DNA of 61,531 bases from Kiloniellaceae bacterium. GTDB taxonomy: Bacteria > Pseudomonadota > Alphaproteobacteria > Kiloniellales > Kiloniellaceae. Where the stretch lies: the NCBI GenBank assembly GCA_009377535.1, contig WHTV01000015.1:1-61531 (forward strand). The letters run 5' to 3'. The notes below the pieces were generated by a model. It was not told the origin of the DNA and did no database searches. It saw nothing but the letters and a program-made list of their open reading frames with translations. The position numbers and the translations under genes were made by a program. Below are positions 33,878 to 41,461 of the stretch, one piece after another. Every line of letters begins with the position of its first letter. Positions within the stretch are counted from its first letter, which is position 1.

Positions 33878-34624
33878 TCAGTCGCTTTCGATATTGATCG
33901 TCAGCGTGCGCCGCAAGATAGAAGGATCGTTGCCGGTCATCGGCCAGACGGCGTGCCACGAGTTGTAGGTTTTGACGAACACCAGGCACTGGTTCGGCTC
34001 GAAGGGATAGGTGCGCAGGCAGTCGACCTCGTCGAAATCCAAGTAGCCGTTCGCCAGATTAAAGCTGCGGGTGCGGTCCTTCGGCCAGACGACGCTGGTG
34101 CCGCCGCCATATTCTTCCTGCCACTCGTTTTCCCTCAGGATCGGGATCACCATGGTCACGACCTTCGAGGGATGGTCCGTGTGCGGGCGAATGCTGCCGC
34201 CTGTGATCGGCATCGAAGAGAACTCAAAGCGCGAGCGCAGCTTCGGGAAATGCGGTTGCGGGCTGCCCTTCTTGAAGGCTCTGAATCGCTTGATGGCGCG
34301 TTCACGAAACGCTGTGTTGGCGAGCCTGAGGTCGACCTTGTTCGCCTTCAGCATCGTCAGCGTATCGGCGATGAACCCTTCGCTCTTGATGTAACGGTAG
34401 AACCGGCTCCATGCGCCGTGCTTCCGCAAATGATCGTAGTAGCCGGACTTGTTGTTCAGCTGCGAGAGCGAATACTTGACGCCGTTGAAGTCCTTGGAGA
34501 CGAAGATTCTGTCATCCGGGAAGGTGTCGATCAGTTCCTCGTAGAAGCCAGGCGCCAGCGCCCGGCGCGCCAGCCCGATCGGGTAGGGGTCGTAGTCGAA
34601 CCTGATGTTGTCGAAGTTCAACAT
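33878..34624 (-). CDS. 2-oxoglutarate/Fe(II)-dependent oxygenase
   Basis: A 248-residue double-stranded beta-helix enzyme. Iron ligands are the H-x-D in RPHTDHPSK (about residue 145) and a distal His in YNSWHAVWP (about 225). RRTLTINI provides the Arg that binds 2-oxoglutarate. It lies downstream of and overlaps (7 nt) an FkbM methyltransferase gene, so it may hydroxylate a sugar, lipid or protein of the same surface pathway. The substrate is not predictable from sequence. Confidence 0.8.
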   Translation of the reverse strand: MLNFDNIRFDYDPYPIGLARRALAPGFYEELIDTFPDDRIFVSKDFNGVKYSLSQLNNKSGYYDHLRKHGAWSRFYRYIKSEGFIADTLTMLKANKVDLRLANTAFRERAIKRFRAFKKGSPQPHFPKLRSRFEFSSMPITGGSIRPHTDHPSKVVTMVIPILRENEWQEEYGGGTSVVWPKDRTRSFNLANGYLDFDEVDCLRTYPFEPNQCLVFVKTYNSWHAVWPMTGNDPSILRRTLTINIESD

Positions 34625-35475
34625 GCTGCAGCTGCGCTCTCGGTTGGTCGGAAAATGGCGTTGTAGGCAACGTCTTCTGGGTCGCTTCCCGCATTTATCT
34701 GGCGCAAGCCGCCCATGGTGTCGTTGCGCCCGGCGAAGGCATAGCCCTGCGCCTGCATGAAGCCGAAAAGGTCCTGCTTCTCGCGGGCGTTGATCTCGAC
34801 GCTGATCGCCCGTGGCCGTGGGCTGCCGTTCAGTAGGCCGCGCATGCCGCGCAGGATGCGTGCCTCGTTGCCATCGACGTCTATCTTCATCACGTCGGGC
34901 CGGCGCAGGGCGCCGGCCTTGATGAGCTCGTCGAGGCTGCTGCCGTACTTCATCTCCGTCACCAACGGCTCGAAGCTGGCTTGGCCGACGTCGATGGCCT
35001 CGTGCAGCTGGCTGCCGGATGAGCCCGGCTCCATCGTGAGGTAGTGGAAGGGGAATACACCCGGCTGGTCGGTCAGCGCGATAGAGAACGGTGTGATGCG
35101 ATTGCTGTAGCTGTTGAGGCGGATGTTCTCGATCAGACTGGCGAAGTTGGCGGCCAGAGGCTCGAAGGCGTAGACCTGTCCCTTGGTGCCGCAGCGCGAT
35201 GCTGCCATCAGGCTGTAGAGCCCGATGTTGGCGCCGATGTCGCAGAAAACGTCGCCCTCATGCAGCTCCTGCCGGATCAAATCGACGGTGCCGGTCTCCT
35301 TCAGATAGATGCTGCTGACCCGCCAGAGCTCGCGAAAGGAAGCAGGATCGAAGCGGTAGGCGTTGCCTTCATCATGCAGCCGATAGTGTCCCATCAGCTT
35401 GCGCGCCAAGCCGAAGCGAAGCTTCGCCACGCGGCGGCGTGCTCCCTTGAGCTTCGAGTATCCCAGTTCTGCCAT
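34618..35475 (-). CDS. FkbM-family methyltransferase
   Basis: A 285-residue SAM-dependent O-methyltransferase. The SAM site is in DVFCDIGANIGLYSLMAA (about residue 95), then VYAFEPLAANF, and the motif KIDVDGNEARILRGM is typical of FkbM. Members methylate hydroxyl groups on sugars and polyketides and are frequent in capsule and glycan loci. The gap to the upstream fusion gene is 30 bp. The basic N-terminus is not a signal peptide. Confidence 0.85.
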   Translation of the reverse strand: MAELGYSKLKGARRRVAKLRFGLARKLMGHYRLHDEGNAYRFDPASFRELWRVSSIYLKETGTVDLIRQELHEGDVFCDIGANIGLYSLMAASRCGTKGQVYAFEPLAANFASLIENIRLNSYSNRITPFSIALTDQPGVFPFHYLTMEPGSSGSQLHEAIDVGQASFEPLVTEMKYGSSLDELIKAGALRRPDVMKIDVDGNEARILRGMRGLLNGSPRPRAISVEINAREKQDLFGFMQAQGYAFAGRNDTMGGLRQINAGSDPEDVAYNAIFRPTESAAAAC

Positions 35476-35505
35476 CTTGCTCCCCCTGCTCAGAGCTGCC
35501 GCGGA

Positions 35506-36909
35506 TCAGCCACGGAAGACCCTGTTGCTCTTTCCGAACCGGCCCTTCAACTGGGCACAGAGCTGCCACCTGATTCCCGGGCGGCGATGCGCAGCGCCCT
35601 CCAGCTGCTCGCGCCACCACTCCGGCGGCTGCACCGTGCAGTGGGCGTTCTGCCCGTCCGGTAGCAGCTTCTTGGCCGGATAGCAGGCGGCCACCGCGTA
35701 GACGAAGCACCGGGCGTGCCGGTACAGCTTGTCCAGCACCCAAGGGATGTCCTCCTCGGTAATGTGCTCCAGCACGTCGGTGCTGATGACTCCGTCGTAG
35801 GCCGGCTCGATGGGACCGGAAAAGGGCGCGTAGCCGGGGTCGTAGCACGTAACCTTTGTCTCGCCCCATTCCTTCATGGACTTGAAGCGCGAGTCAGTGG
35901 GTTCGCCAGGATAGGGCGCATAGAGCGTCGCCTTGCCGGAGCCGTAGTCGAGGAGCGACTTCGATCCGGTCTCGGCAATCAGCGAGGCGATAGGCGCCAA
36001 GTGCTCGGCCAGCGATATGCCCGAGAAGGTTTTCGCCGCTGGCCGTCCGACCTCCGGCGAGCCTGCCTCATGCATTGTCTTGTACATCTCGACCAGCTTG
36101 CGGTAGCGCTGGCTCGGCTGCTCCTCGGTGAAGAGGGTGAAGCCGGCGGCATCGGCCGCAGTCTCCATGTTAAACCAGATATCGCCGTTGGGGTTGTCGC
36201 GGTACTTCAACTCCTTGGGGAAGGGACGCCACGGCTGCGTCTGCAGCGTCGTGTAGTGCAGCAGCTTGGAGACGCCGGGCTGAAATTCGTGGTCGCGGGA
36301 ATTCCACACGTCGGGCAACTGGCCCCACATGCCCTCTATAGCCTGCACGCGGTGGCGGAAGTACTTGTGGCGCTCGCTACGCTCGGCGTCCTCGCGGTGC
36401 CAGATCGTTGCCATCTTCTCGCAGTCGAGCAGCATCACCGCGGTCTCCCGCTCGGCGATGCACATCTGCCCGGCACCCTGCATGTCCATGTCGAACAGCT
36501 CGGCCGGATCGGCCAGGTAGATCTGGTCGACGTCGTTGTAGATGGCCCGGCCGCTGCCGCCCGCCAGGTCGGGAATGGCGTAGCGGTAGTTGGTGAAGCC
36601 GGTCTTCCAGCGGTCACGGTTGAAACCCTTGAGATCCTTCATCAGGTAGATCTCGTAGCGGCGTGACGGATCGCGGTGCTGGTGGACGGACCAGACGAAG
36701 ACGCGCTCGGCACGGTGCTGCGCCGGCTCGGTGCCCAGGAAGATGCGCACCGGCGGCTTTTCGCTCGGCGTGACACCCGGCTCGGGATCGACGGCGACCA
36801 GCTCCGGCTCGCCGCGTGTTCCTTCGGGACGTCCACGTTCCAGGCGCAGCAGATGGCTGAGCCGCTTGTGGTAGTACTTGGTCTTAAAACTGGGATCGGC
36901 GAGGGTCAC
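35506..36909 (-). CDS. bifunctional GT8-like glycosyltransferase / SAM methyltransferase fusion
   Basis: About 467 residues. The N-terminal half resembles GT8: RIFLGTEPAQHRAERVFVWS, a D-x-D in AIYNDVDQIYLADP and a C-terminal LLHYTTLQTQPWRP, like the H-x-x-x-x-x-x-KPW of GT8. The C-terminal half is a class I methyltransferase: SLLDYGSGKATLYAP and DGVISTDVLEHITEEDI. The start was placed at the GTG at 36909, just after an AGAGAG-type ribosome site. A GTG 27 codons upstream (36990) is the alternative. It probably adds and methylates, or recognises, a sugar in the surface glycan. Confidence 0.72.
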   Translation of the reverse strand: MTLADPSFKTKYYHKRLSHLLRLERGRPEGTRGEPELVAVDPEPGVTPSEKPPVRIFLGTEPAQHRAERVFVWSVHQHRDPSRRYEIYLMKDLKGFNRDRWKTGFTNYRYAIPDLAGGSGRAIYNDVDQIYLADPAELFDMDMQGAGQMCIAERETAVMLLDCEKMATIWHREDAERSERHKYFRHRVQAIEGMWGQLPDVWNSRDHEFQPGVSKLLHYTTLQTQPWRPFPKELKYRDNPNGDIWFNMETAADAAGFTLFTEEQPSQRYRKLVEMYKTMHEAGSPEVGRPAAKTFSGISLAEHLAPIASLIAETGSKSLLDYGSGKATLYAPYPGEPTDSRFKSMKEWGETKVTCYDPGYAPFSGPIEPAYDGVISTDVLEHITEEDIPWVLDKLYRHARCFVYAVAACYPAKKLLPDGQNAHCTVQPPEWWREQLEGAAHRRPGIRWQLCAQLKGRFGKSNRVFRG

Positions 36910-37124
36910 GGATCTCACTCTCTCTTCAGCAGCCAGGAGCCTCTTCGGCGACCGGTATACACAGCGGTATATAGGATGGGGCTCAGCCACCGACAGCTTA
37001 TTCAGCCTCAGTCCGGCCCCGGTCGTCGCACTCGCCCAAATCGGTCTCGAACCGGGTGGCGGACACCCACGTTTAGATCACCGCCGCCTCCCAGGCAAGT
37101 TTCAGATCGCCGCCTGTCGGTGGA

Positions 37125-38480
37125 TCAGCTGGCGTCCCGGCGTTGACGCCGGTTGCGGTGGAATTCCTCCCAACGCTCCTTCAGGGCGGGGCTGAGGATT
37201 ACCAGCTCGCCTGTGTAAAGGCTGAGTGCCTCGAGCAGCAGCGCCAGTTCGGAGTCGGCATTGTGGCCGGGCGTGTAGGCGTTTGGGGTCTCGCTATCGC
37301 CTGGGTAAGGGCCTGAGGGGTGGCTGAAGAGGTCGATACCCGCAACGACGAGGCGCTCCGGCTGCAGTGCCACGGCCGTCGACAGCATGACGGCACCGTT
37401 GGTCGGGCGGACGCCATGCCAGCGCGGCTCCGAGAGGTGGAGCCCGAAGCGCTCGATCGTCGCATAGCGCGCCCCGCCTCTCACCTTCTGCAGGAAGCGG
37501 GTGACCAGCAGGCGGGCTTCTGATTTGATCGAGTGAAGGCCGAAGATCGGCCCTTTGACGGCCGTCAGAGTGGCCTTCGAGTTCGTGAAGACCATGTTCG
37601 GTTCAGTCAGAAAACCCCGCTTCACCCAGACGTGATTGACCCTGAACAGGCAGTCGTATCGCATCTTCGCCACCTCAGGCTCTTCCGACGAAGGGCCGTT
37701 GCCCAGACAGAGGATGGTTGTGGGATTGCCCAGGGCCCGACGCAAATCGTAGAGAGTATCGAAGCGCTGGACCTTAAAGGCGAGTAGGCGCCGCACGCGG
37801 CGGTCGTCCATTGCCTGCAAGGCCAGTCGCTCCAGGCGCCGGCGGAGCGGCCTCAGCCTGCTGCGGATCAGCTTCAGATCCTGGGCCAGCAGGTGGCTGA
37901 TGATGTCCAGCGCCATCGGAGTGCGGGCATCGCCGCGCTCCGGCAGCTGCGTAATGCGCTCGGCGGCGACACCTGCGGCGAGCAGCCGGGCCTGCGCCGC
38001 AGGGGTGTCCACGAAGTGGTGCTCGATGCGCTCGGGCACCGCGCCGAGGGAGGTCGCCGAGGCGTCGGTGCCGCCGCCGGAGGGAGTCTCGGCGAAAACC
38101 GCCGGCGTGGCTCGCGCGTTGGCCGCCCTCAGGATGGCGCGGTCGGCGGCGGTCATGGCGCCCAGTATCAGTAGCCCGCGCACGTTGAGGTTCACCAGGA
38201 AGCGGCTGGCTATGAAGGTTATGGGCAGTGGCGGCGGCAGCACCACGGCGCGCGGAAATCGTTCGCGCAGCCAAGCGCGGGTGGCCGGCTGCGGGGCGGT
38301 GAAAAGGATATCGAGCCGGGGATAGCGCACCGCGATGGCGGCGACCAACTCGCTCACCGCCTCGAAATCCGCCTGGCGGTGGCCGATCAGCCAAAAGGTG
38401 CGTTCACCCGGGCAGGCGACTTGGCCGAGGCGAGCCCAGAGGCCCTCGGCGGCTCGGGAGGAAACGGCAGTGGCGGGCAA
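37125..38480 (-). CDS. Kdo-transferase-like N-terminal domain fused to GT29 (sialyltransferase)-like domain
   Basis: About 451 residues. The first part (TFWLIGHRQADFEAVSEL, LPITFIASRFLVNLNVRGLL) is like the N-terminal domain of Kdo transferase WaaA. The second part shows sialylmotif-like elements in order: LCLGNGPSSEEP ... DCLFRVNHVW near 257 (motif L), RPTNGAVMLSTAVAL near 357 (motif S) and H-x4-E in GHNADSE near 408 (motif VS). The start is uncertain. TTG at 38480 lies 10 nt after a GGAG, 8 bp past the upstream stop. It may transfer a nonulosonic or Kdo-like acid. Confidence 0.6.
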   Translation of the reverse strand: MPATAVSSRAAEGLWARLGQVACPGERTFWLIGHRQADFEAVSELVAAIAVRYPRLDILFTAPQPATRAWLRERFPRAVVLPPPLPITFIASRFLVNLNVRGLLILGAMTAADRAILRAANARATPAVFAETPSGGGTDASATSLGAVPERIEHHFVDTPAAQARLLAAGVAAERITQLPERGDARTPMALDIISHLLAQDLKLIRSRLRPLRRRLERLALQAMDDRRVRRLLAFKVQRFDTLYDLRRALGNPTTILCLGNGPSSEEPEVAKMRYDCLFRVNHVWVKRGFLTEPNMVFTNSKATLTAVKGPIFGLHSIKSEARLLVTRFLQKVRGGARYATIERFGLHLSEPRWHGVRPTNGAVMLSTAVALQPERLVVAGIDLFSHPSGPYPGDSETPNAYTPGHNADSELALLLEALSLYTGELVILSPALKERWEEFHRNRRQRRDAS

Positions 38481-38487
38481 AATCAGA

Positions 38488-39648
38488 TTACTCCAGCAGC
38501 TGGTGTATGCGGGTGACAAGTATAGCAGAGTCCGCCGCCGGACTCGACGCGCCATCAAGGGCGCCGTGAGACGGGCCAGGGGCCGTGCCCTTCCCGAATT
38601 GCCGGGCGACGCCGGCCTCGACCATGCCGCGGTGCATGAGGTCGAGATCGCGCGGCGGCACCACGAAGCCACCTTGAATGAGGGATCCGCAGAGGCGGGC
38701 GAGGGGGCTGCCGCCGCGCCGCGCGCGCCCCAGCACCCAACCTGCCAGGCGCGCGCCCCAGGTCGGGCGGCGCGCGGGGATCGGATAGATGTAGAGCGGC
38801 TTGGCCGCGTCGGCGGCCTCGGCCAGCATCGACTCGCTCTCGCCGGTGACCACCAGGACGTCGGCCAGGGCGAGATAGCCGAGATAGGGGTTCTCGTGCT
38901 GTCCGCGGCGCCAGCAATGCAGCTCGGCCGCCGCCGCGCCGCGCCGCAGGGCCGCTTCGACGGCCGCGCCGCTGCGCCGGCTGGTGACGCAGGTGAGCGA
39001 GCCGCCGAGCCCTTCGGCGAAGGCCTGCACCTCGGCAGCCATGCGCTCGGCCGTCGTCGCCGTCAGGCGGTGATGCGCGGTGGTCCCGCCGACCAGCAGG
39101 GCGACCCGCGGCCGCGCCGCTTCACCGAAGAGGTCGGCCCAGCGCCCGGCTGCCTCCTGCAGGCGCCCCGGAGTCACCTGGGTCGGCGGCAGCAGCAGGT
39201 CGAGGCGCTTGGGGTGCGGCGGTAGCTGGAAGTGGACGCAGGCGACCGCGAGATCGAAATCATCAGCCGCGTTGGCGGCCTTGCGCCCGAACTGGACCAG
39301 CCGGGTGCGCCCGCCGCTCTGGCGCTTCACCCAGCGCGCGATGGGTGCGGTGCGGCGGCCCATGGCGATGACCAGGTCGGGCCACGGCGGCGTCAGCGCG
39401 GACGACGGCCGTTTGTCGAGCGACAACCGGCTGGCGCCCAGCAGGCGATTGCTCAGGCGGTTCAGCGGCGTGAAGCGCAACTCCTTGGCCTCGTATGGCC
39501 AGCCCAGGGCCTCGGCCAGGCCGATGACCTGGGTGGTGTGGCCGGGCCGGTCGTCGAGCAGCAGCCAGACGCGCGGCGCCGCCGCGGGGCTGGGCCCGCA
39601 TTGCGCTGGAAGCTCGGCTGGCAGGATGCGTGGCTCGGGAGCAGGCAT
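38488..39648 (-). CDS. ELM1-family protein (PF06258 type)
   Basis: A 386-residue protein with a glycosyltransferase-like two-domain look: WLLLDDRPGHTTQVIGLAEALG at the start and VLVVTGESESMLAEAADAAKPLYIY in the second half. This matches the family named after plant ELM1. In alphaproteobacteria such genes often lie near lipid A/Kdo genes, and here the next gene has a Kdo-transferase-like domain. Activity is unproven. A sugar transfer role is inference. Confidence 0.78.
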   Translation of the reverse strand: MPAPEPRILPAELPAQCGPSPAAAPRVWLLLDDRPGHTTQVIGLAEALGWPYEAKELRFTPLNRLSNRLLGASRLSLDKRPSSALTPPWPDLVIAMGRRTAPIARWVKRQSGGRTRLVQFGRKAANAADDFDLAVACVHFQLPPHPKRLDLLLPPTQVTPGRLQEAAGRWADLFGEAARPRVALLVGGTTAHHRLTATTAERMAAEVQAFAEGLGGSLTCVTSRRSGAAVEAALRRGAAAAELHCWRRGQHENPYLGYLALADVLVVTGESESMLAEAADAAKPLYIYPIPARRPTWGARLAGWVLGRARRGGSPLARLCGSLIQGGFVVPPRDLDLMHRGMVEAGVARQFGKGTAPGPSHGALDGASSPAADSAILVTRIHQLLE

Positions 39649-39810
39649 GGAAGCGGCGGTGCCAATGGCCTCAGGGATCGATGCAGAGCCGGCGTCTGCG
39701 GGAAGGAGATTGCCGATCTCAAGCCATAGGGTTTATATCCAGCGGCCGGTGGGGTAAAGCGCCCGCTGACTGGCGCGGCCCCTCGAAATCCGCGAGAGAT
39801 ACGGGAATAC

Positions 39811-40569
39811 ATGTCTACCCTGGTCCTGGTGCGTCACGGCAAGACCGAATGGTCGAGCCAGAATCGCTTTGCCGGCTGGGCCGATGCGCCTCTCGGCGAG
39901 TCGGGTGTCCAGGAGGCCCGTGGCGCCGGCCGCGCCCTGGCGGCCGCCGGCTACCGCTTCGACCTTGCCCACACCTCCTACCTCAGTCGCGCCGCCGACT
40001 CCCTGAAGATCGTTCTCGAGGAATTGGGGCAGGCCGACCTGCCGGTGGAGCGCTCCTGGCGCCTCAACGAGCGCCACTACGGCGCCTTGCAGGGCCACAA
40101 TCGGGCCAGGATGGCCCTGCAATACGGCAACGACAGGGTGGCGCAGTGGCGCCGCAGCTTCACCGCCGAGCCGCCGGCGCTGGCGGAGGACGATCCGCGC
40201 CTGCCGGCGCTGGACCCGCTCTACGCCGGCGTTGAGTCGGCCCAGCTGCCGCGCAGCGAGAGCCTGCAGCAGGCAGCGGCCCGGGTCGCCATCTGGTGGC
40301 ACGAGACCCTGGCTCCGGGCCTCGGCGGCGACCGGCAGATCCTCGTGGTTGCCCACACCAGCAGCATCCGCGGCCTGGTGCGCGAGATCGAAGACCTCAG
40401 CGACGACGATTCCGCCAGCTTCCGAATTGCCACGGCCCTGCCCCTGGTCTACACCCTCGACGACGCCCGCAAGGTCGTCGATCGGCGCGAACTGGCCGCG
40501 GGCTGGTCGAATCGGGTGCGCAAGTTCATCAACAAGCATAAGCCGGGCACGCGGATTTCCTGGGTCTAG
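39811..40569 (+). CDS. gpmA: 2,3-bisphosphoglycerate-dependent phosphoglycerate mutase
   Basis: A 252-residue histidine phosphatase superfamily enzyme that interconverts 3- and 2-phosphoglycerate. The phospho-histidine is in VLVRHGKTEWS (about residue 9), the acid/base Glu in RLNERHYGALQG, and RWR-type residues in QWRRSF. The second catalytic His is in VVAHTSSIRGLV, where typical GpmA has GHGNSLRALV. It stands next to lipid genes, but a general glycolytic role is the default. Confidence 0.85.
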   Translation: MSTLVLVRHGKTEWSSQNRFAGWADAPLGESGVQEARGAGRALAAAGYRFDLAHTSYLSRAADSLKIVLEELGQADLPVERSWRLNERHYGALQGHNRARMALQYGNDRVAQWRRSFTAEPPALAEDDPRLPALDPLYAGVESAQLPRSESLQQAAARVAIWWHETLAPGLGGDRQILVVAHTSSIRGLVREIEDLSDDDSASFRIATALPLVYTLDDARKVVDRRELAAGWSNRVRKFINKHKPGTRISWV

Positions 40570-40618
40570 CAAGGCCGCGCGTTCGGCCGGCCGTTGATTG
40601 TTCGGACGGTTGAACCTA

Positions 40619-40674
40619 GGTTTGGGCGCAATCGCGCCCGTCGGGCATTCGGTTTGGGCGCCGTCGCGCCCGTA
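40619..40674. repeat. two tandem copies of a 32-bp hairpin repeat
   Basis: GGTTTGGGCGCAATCGCGCCCG is followed 32 bp later by GGTTTGGGCGCCGTCGCGCCCG, written here only in part. Each holds a 6-bp stem GGGCGC/GCGCCC with a 4-nt loop (AATC or CGTC). It lies between gpmA and the hydroxylase gene and may act as a double terminator or protein site. Confidence 0.55.
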
Positions 40675-40699
40675 GAATAAAGGCAGGTCTCGTCTCCCC

Positions 40700-41461
40700 G
40701 TGCTGTTCGCCTCCTCCTCCTGGTCCGGCCGCAGGTATTTCCTCGACAAGATGACCCTGCGGGAACTGGTCTGGGCCTACGCGACCTACCCGGCCATCCA
40801 GGTCTACGCGCTGCTCTCCGTCGTCGGCCTCGGCTTGGCGATCTACTGGGGCGGCAGCCCGCCACGCCTGCTGGCAGCAGCGGCGGCGACGCTGCTGGTC
40901 TATCCCTTGGTCTGGTATCTGCTGCACCGCTACATGCTGCACGGCCGGCTGCTCTACCGCTTTCCGCAGACCGCGGCGCTGTGGAAGCGCATCCACTTCG
41001 ACCACCACCAGGATCCGAACGATCTCAGCGTTCTGTTCGGCGCGCTCTACACCACGCTGCCCACCATCCTCGCGGTGACGCTGCCGATCGGCTGGCTGAT
41101 CGGCGGCCCGGGCGCGGCGGCGCTGGCGGCGGCGACGGGCCTGCTCACCACCTGCTTCTACGAGTTCTGCCACTGCATCCAGCACCTGCCGTTCACCCCG
41201 AGGACGGAGTTCCTGCGCCGCATCAAGCGCTACCACCTGGCCCACCACTTCCACAGCGAGCGCGGCAACTACGGCATCACCAACTTCTTCTGGGACCGCG
41301 TACTCGGCACCTTCTACGCCGAGCCCAAGACCGTCCCGCGCAGCGAGACGGTGTTCAATCTCGGCTACACCGGAGCGGAATCGGGCCGCTTCCCCTGGGT
41401 AGCGAAGCTCTCCGGCCTCGTCCCCGGCAGCCCCGTCGCGCGGCGCGGCCGCGCGGAATGA
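40700..41461 (+). CDS. fatty acid hydroxylase / sterol desaturase-family enzyme
   Basis: A 253-residue membrane di-iron enzyme with four helices. Histidine clusters are WYLLHRYMLHGRLLYRFP, KRIHFDHHQDP, FCHCIQHLP and KRYHLAHHFHSERGNYG, the eight-histidine pattern of FA2H-like hydroxylases. The start is GTG at 40700 behind AGGCAGG. A later ATG (MTLRELVW) is possible. The stop overlaps the next gene's ATG by 4 nt (ATGA). The next gene is a ceramide-synthase-like acyltransferase, so the likely substrate is the fatty chain of a ceramide. Confidence 0.82.
   Translation: MLFASSSWSGRRYFLDKMTLRELVWAYATYPAIQVYALLSVVGLGLAIYWGGSPPRLLAAAAATLLVYPLVWYLLHRYMLHGRLLYRFPQTAALWKRIHFDHHQDPNDLSVLFGALYTTLPTILAVTLPIGWLIGGPGAAALAAATGLLTTCFYEFCHCIQHLPFTPRTEFLRRIKRYHLAHHFHSERGNYGITNFFWDRVLGTFYAEPKTVPRSETVFNLGYTGAESGRFPWVAKLSGLVPGSPVARRGRAE

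Noticed and set aside
37125-38672. 515-residue reading starting at the ATG inside the ELM1 gene
   Set aside because: The extra 64 residues overlap the ELM1-family coding region and lack family features. A TTG after GGAG at 38480 fits better.
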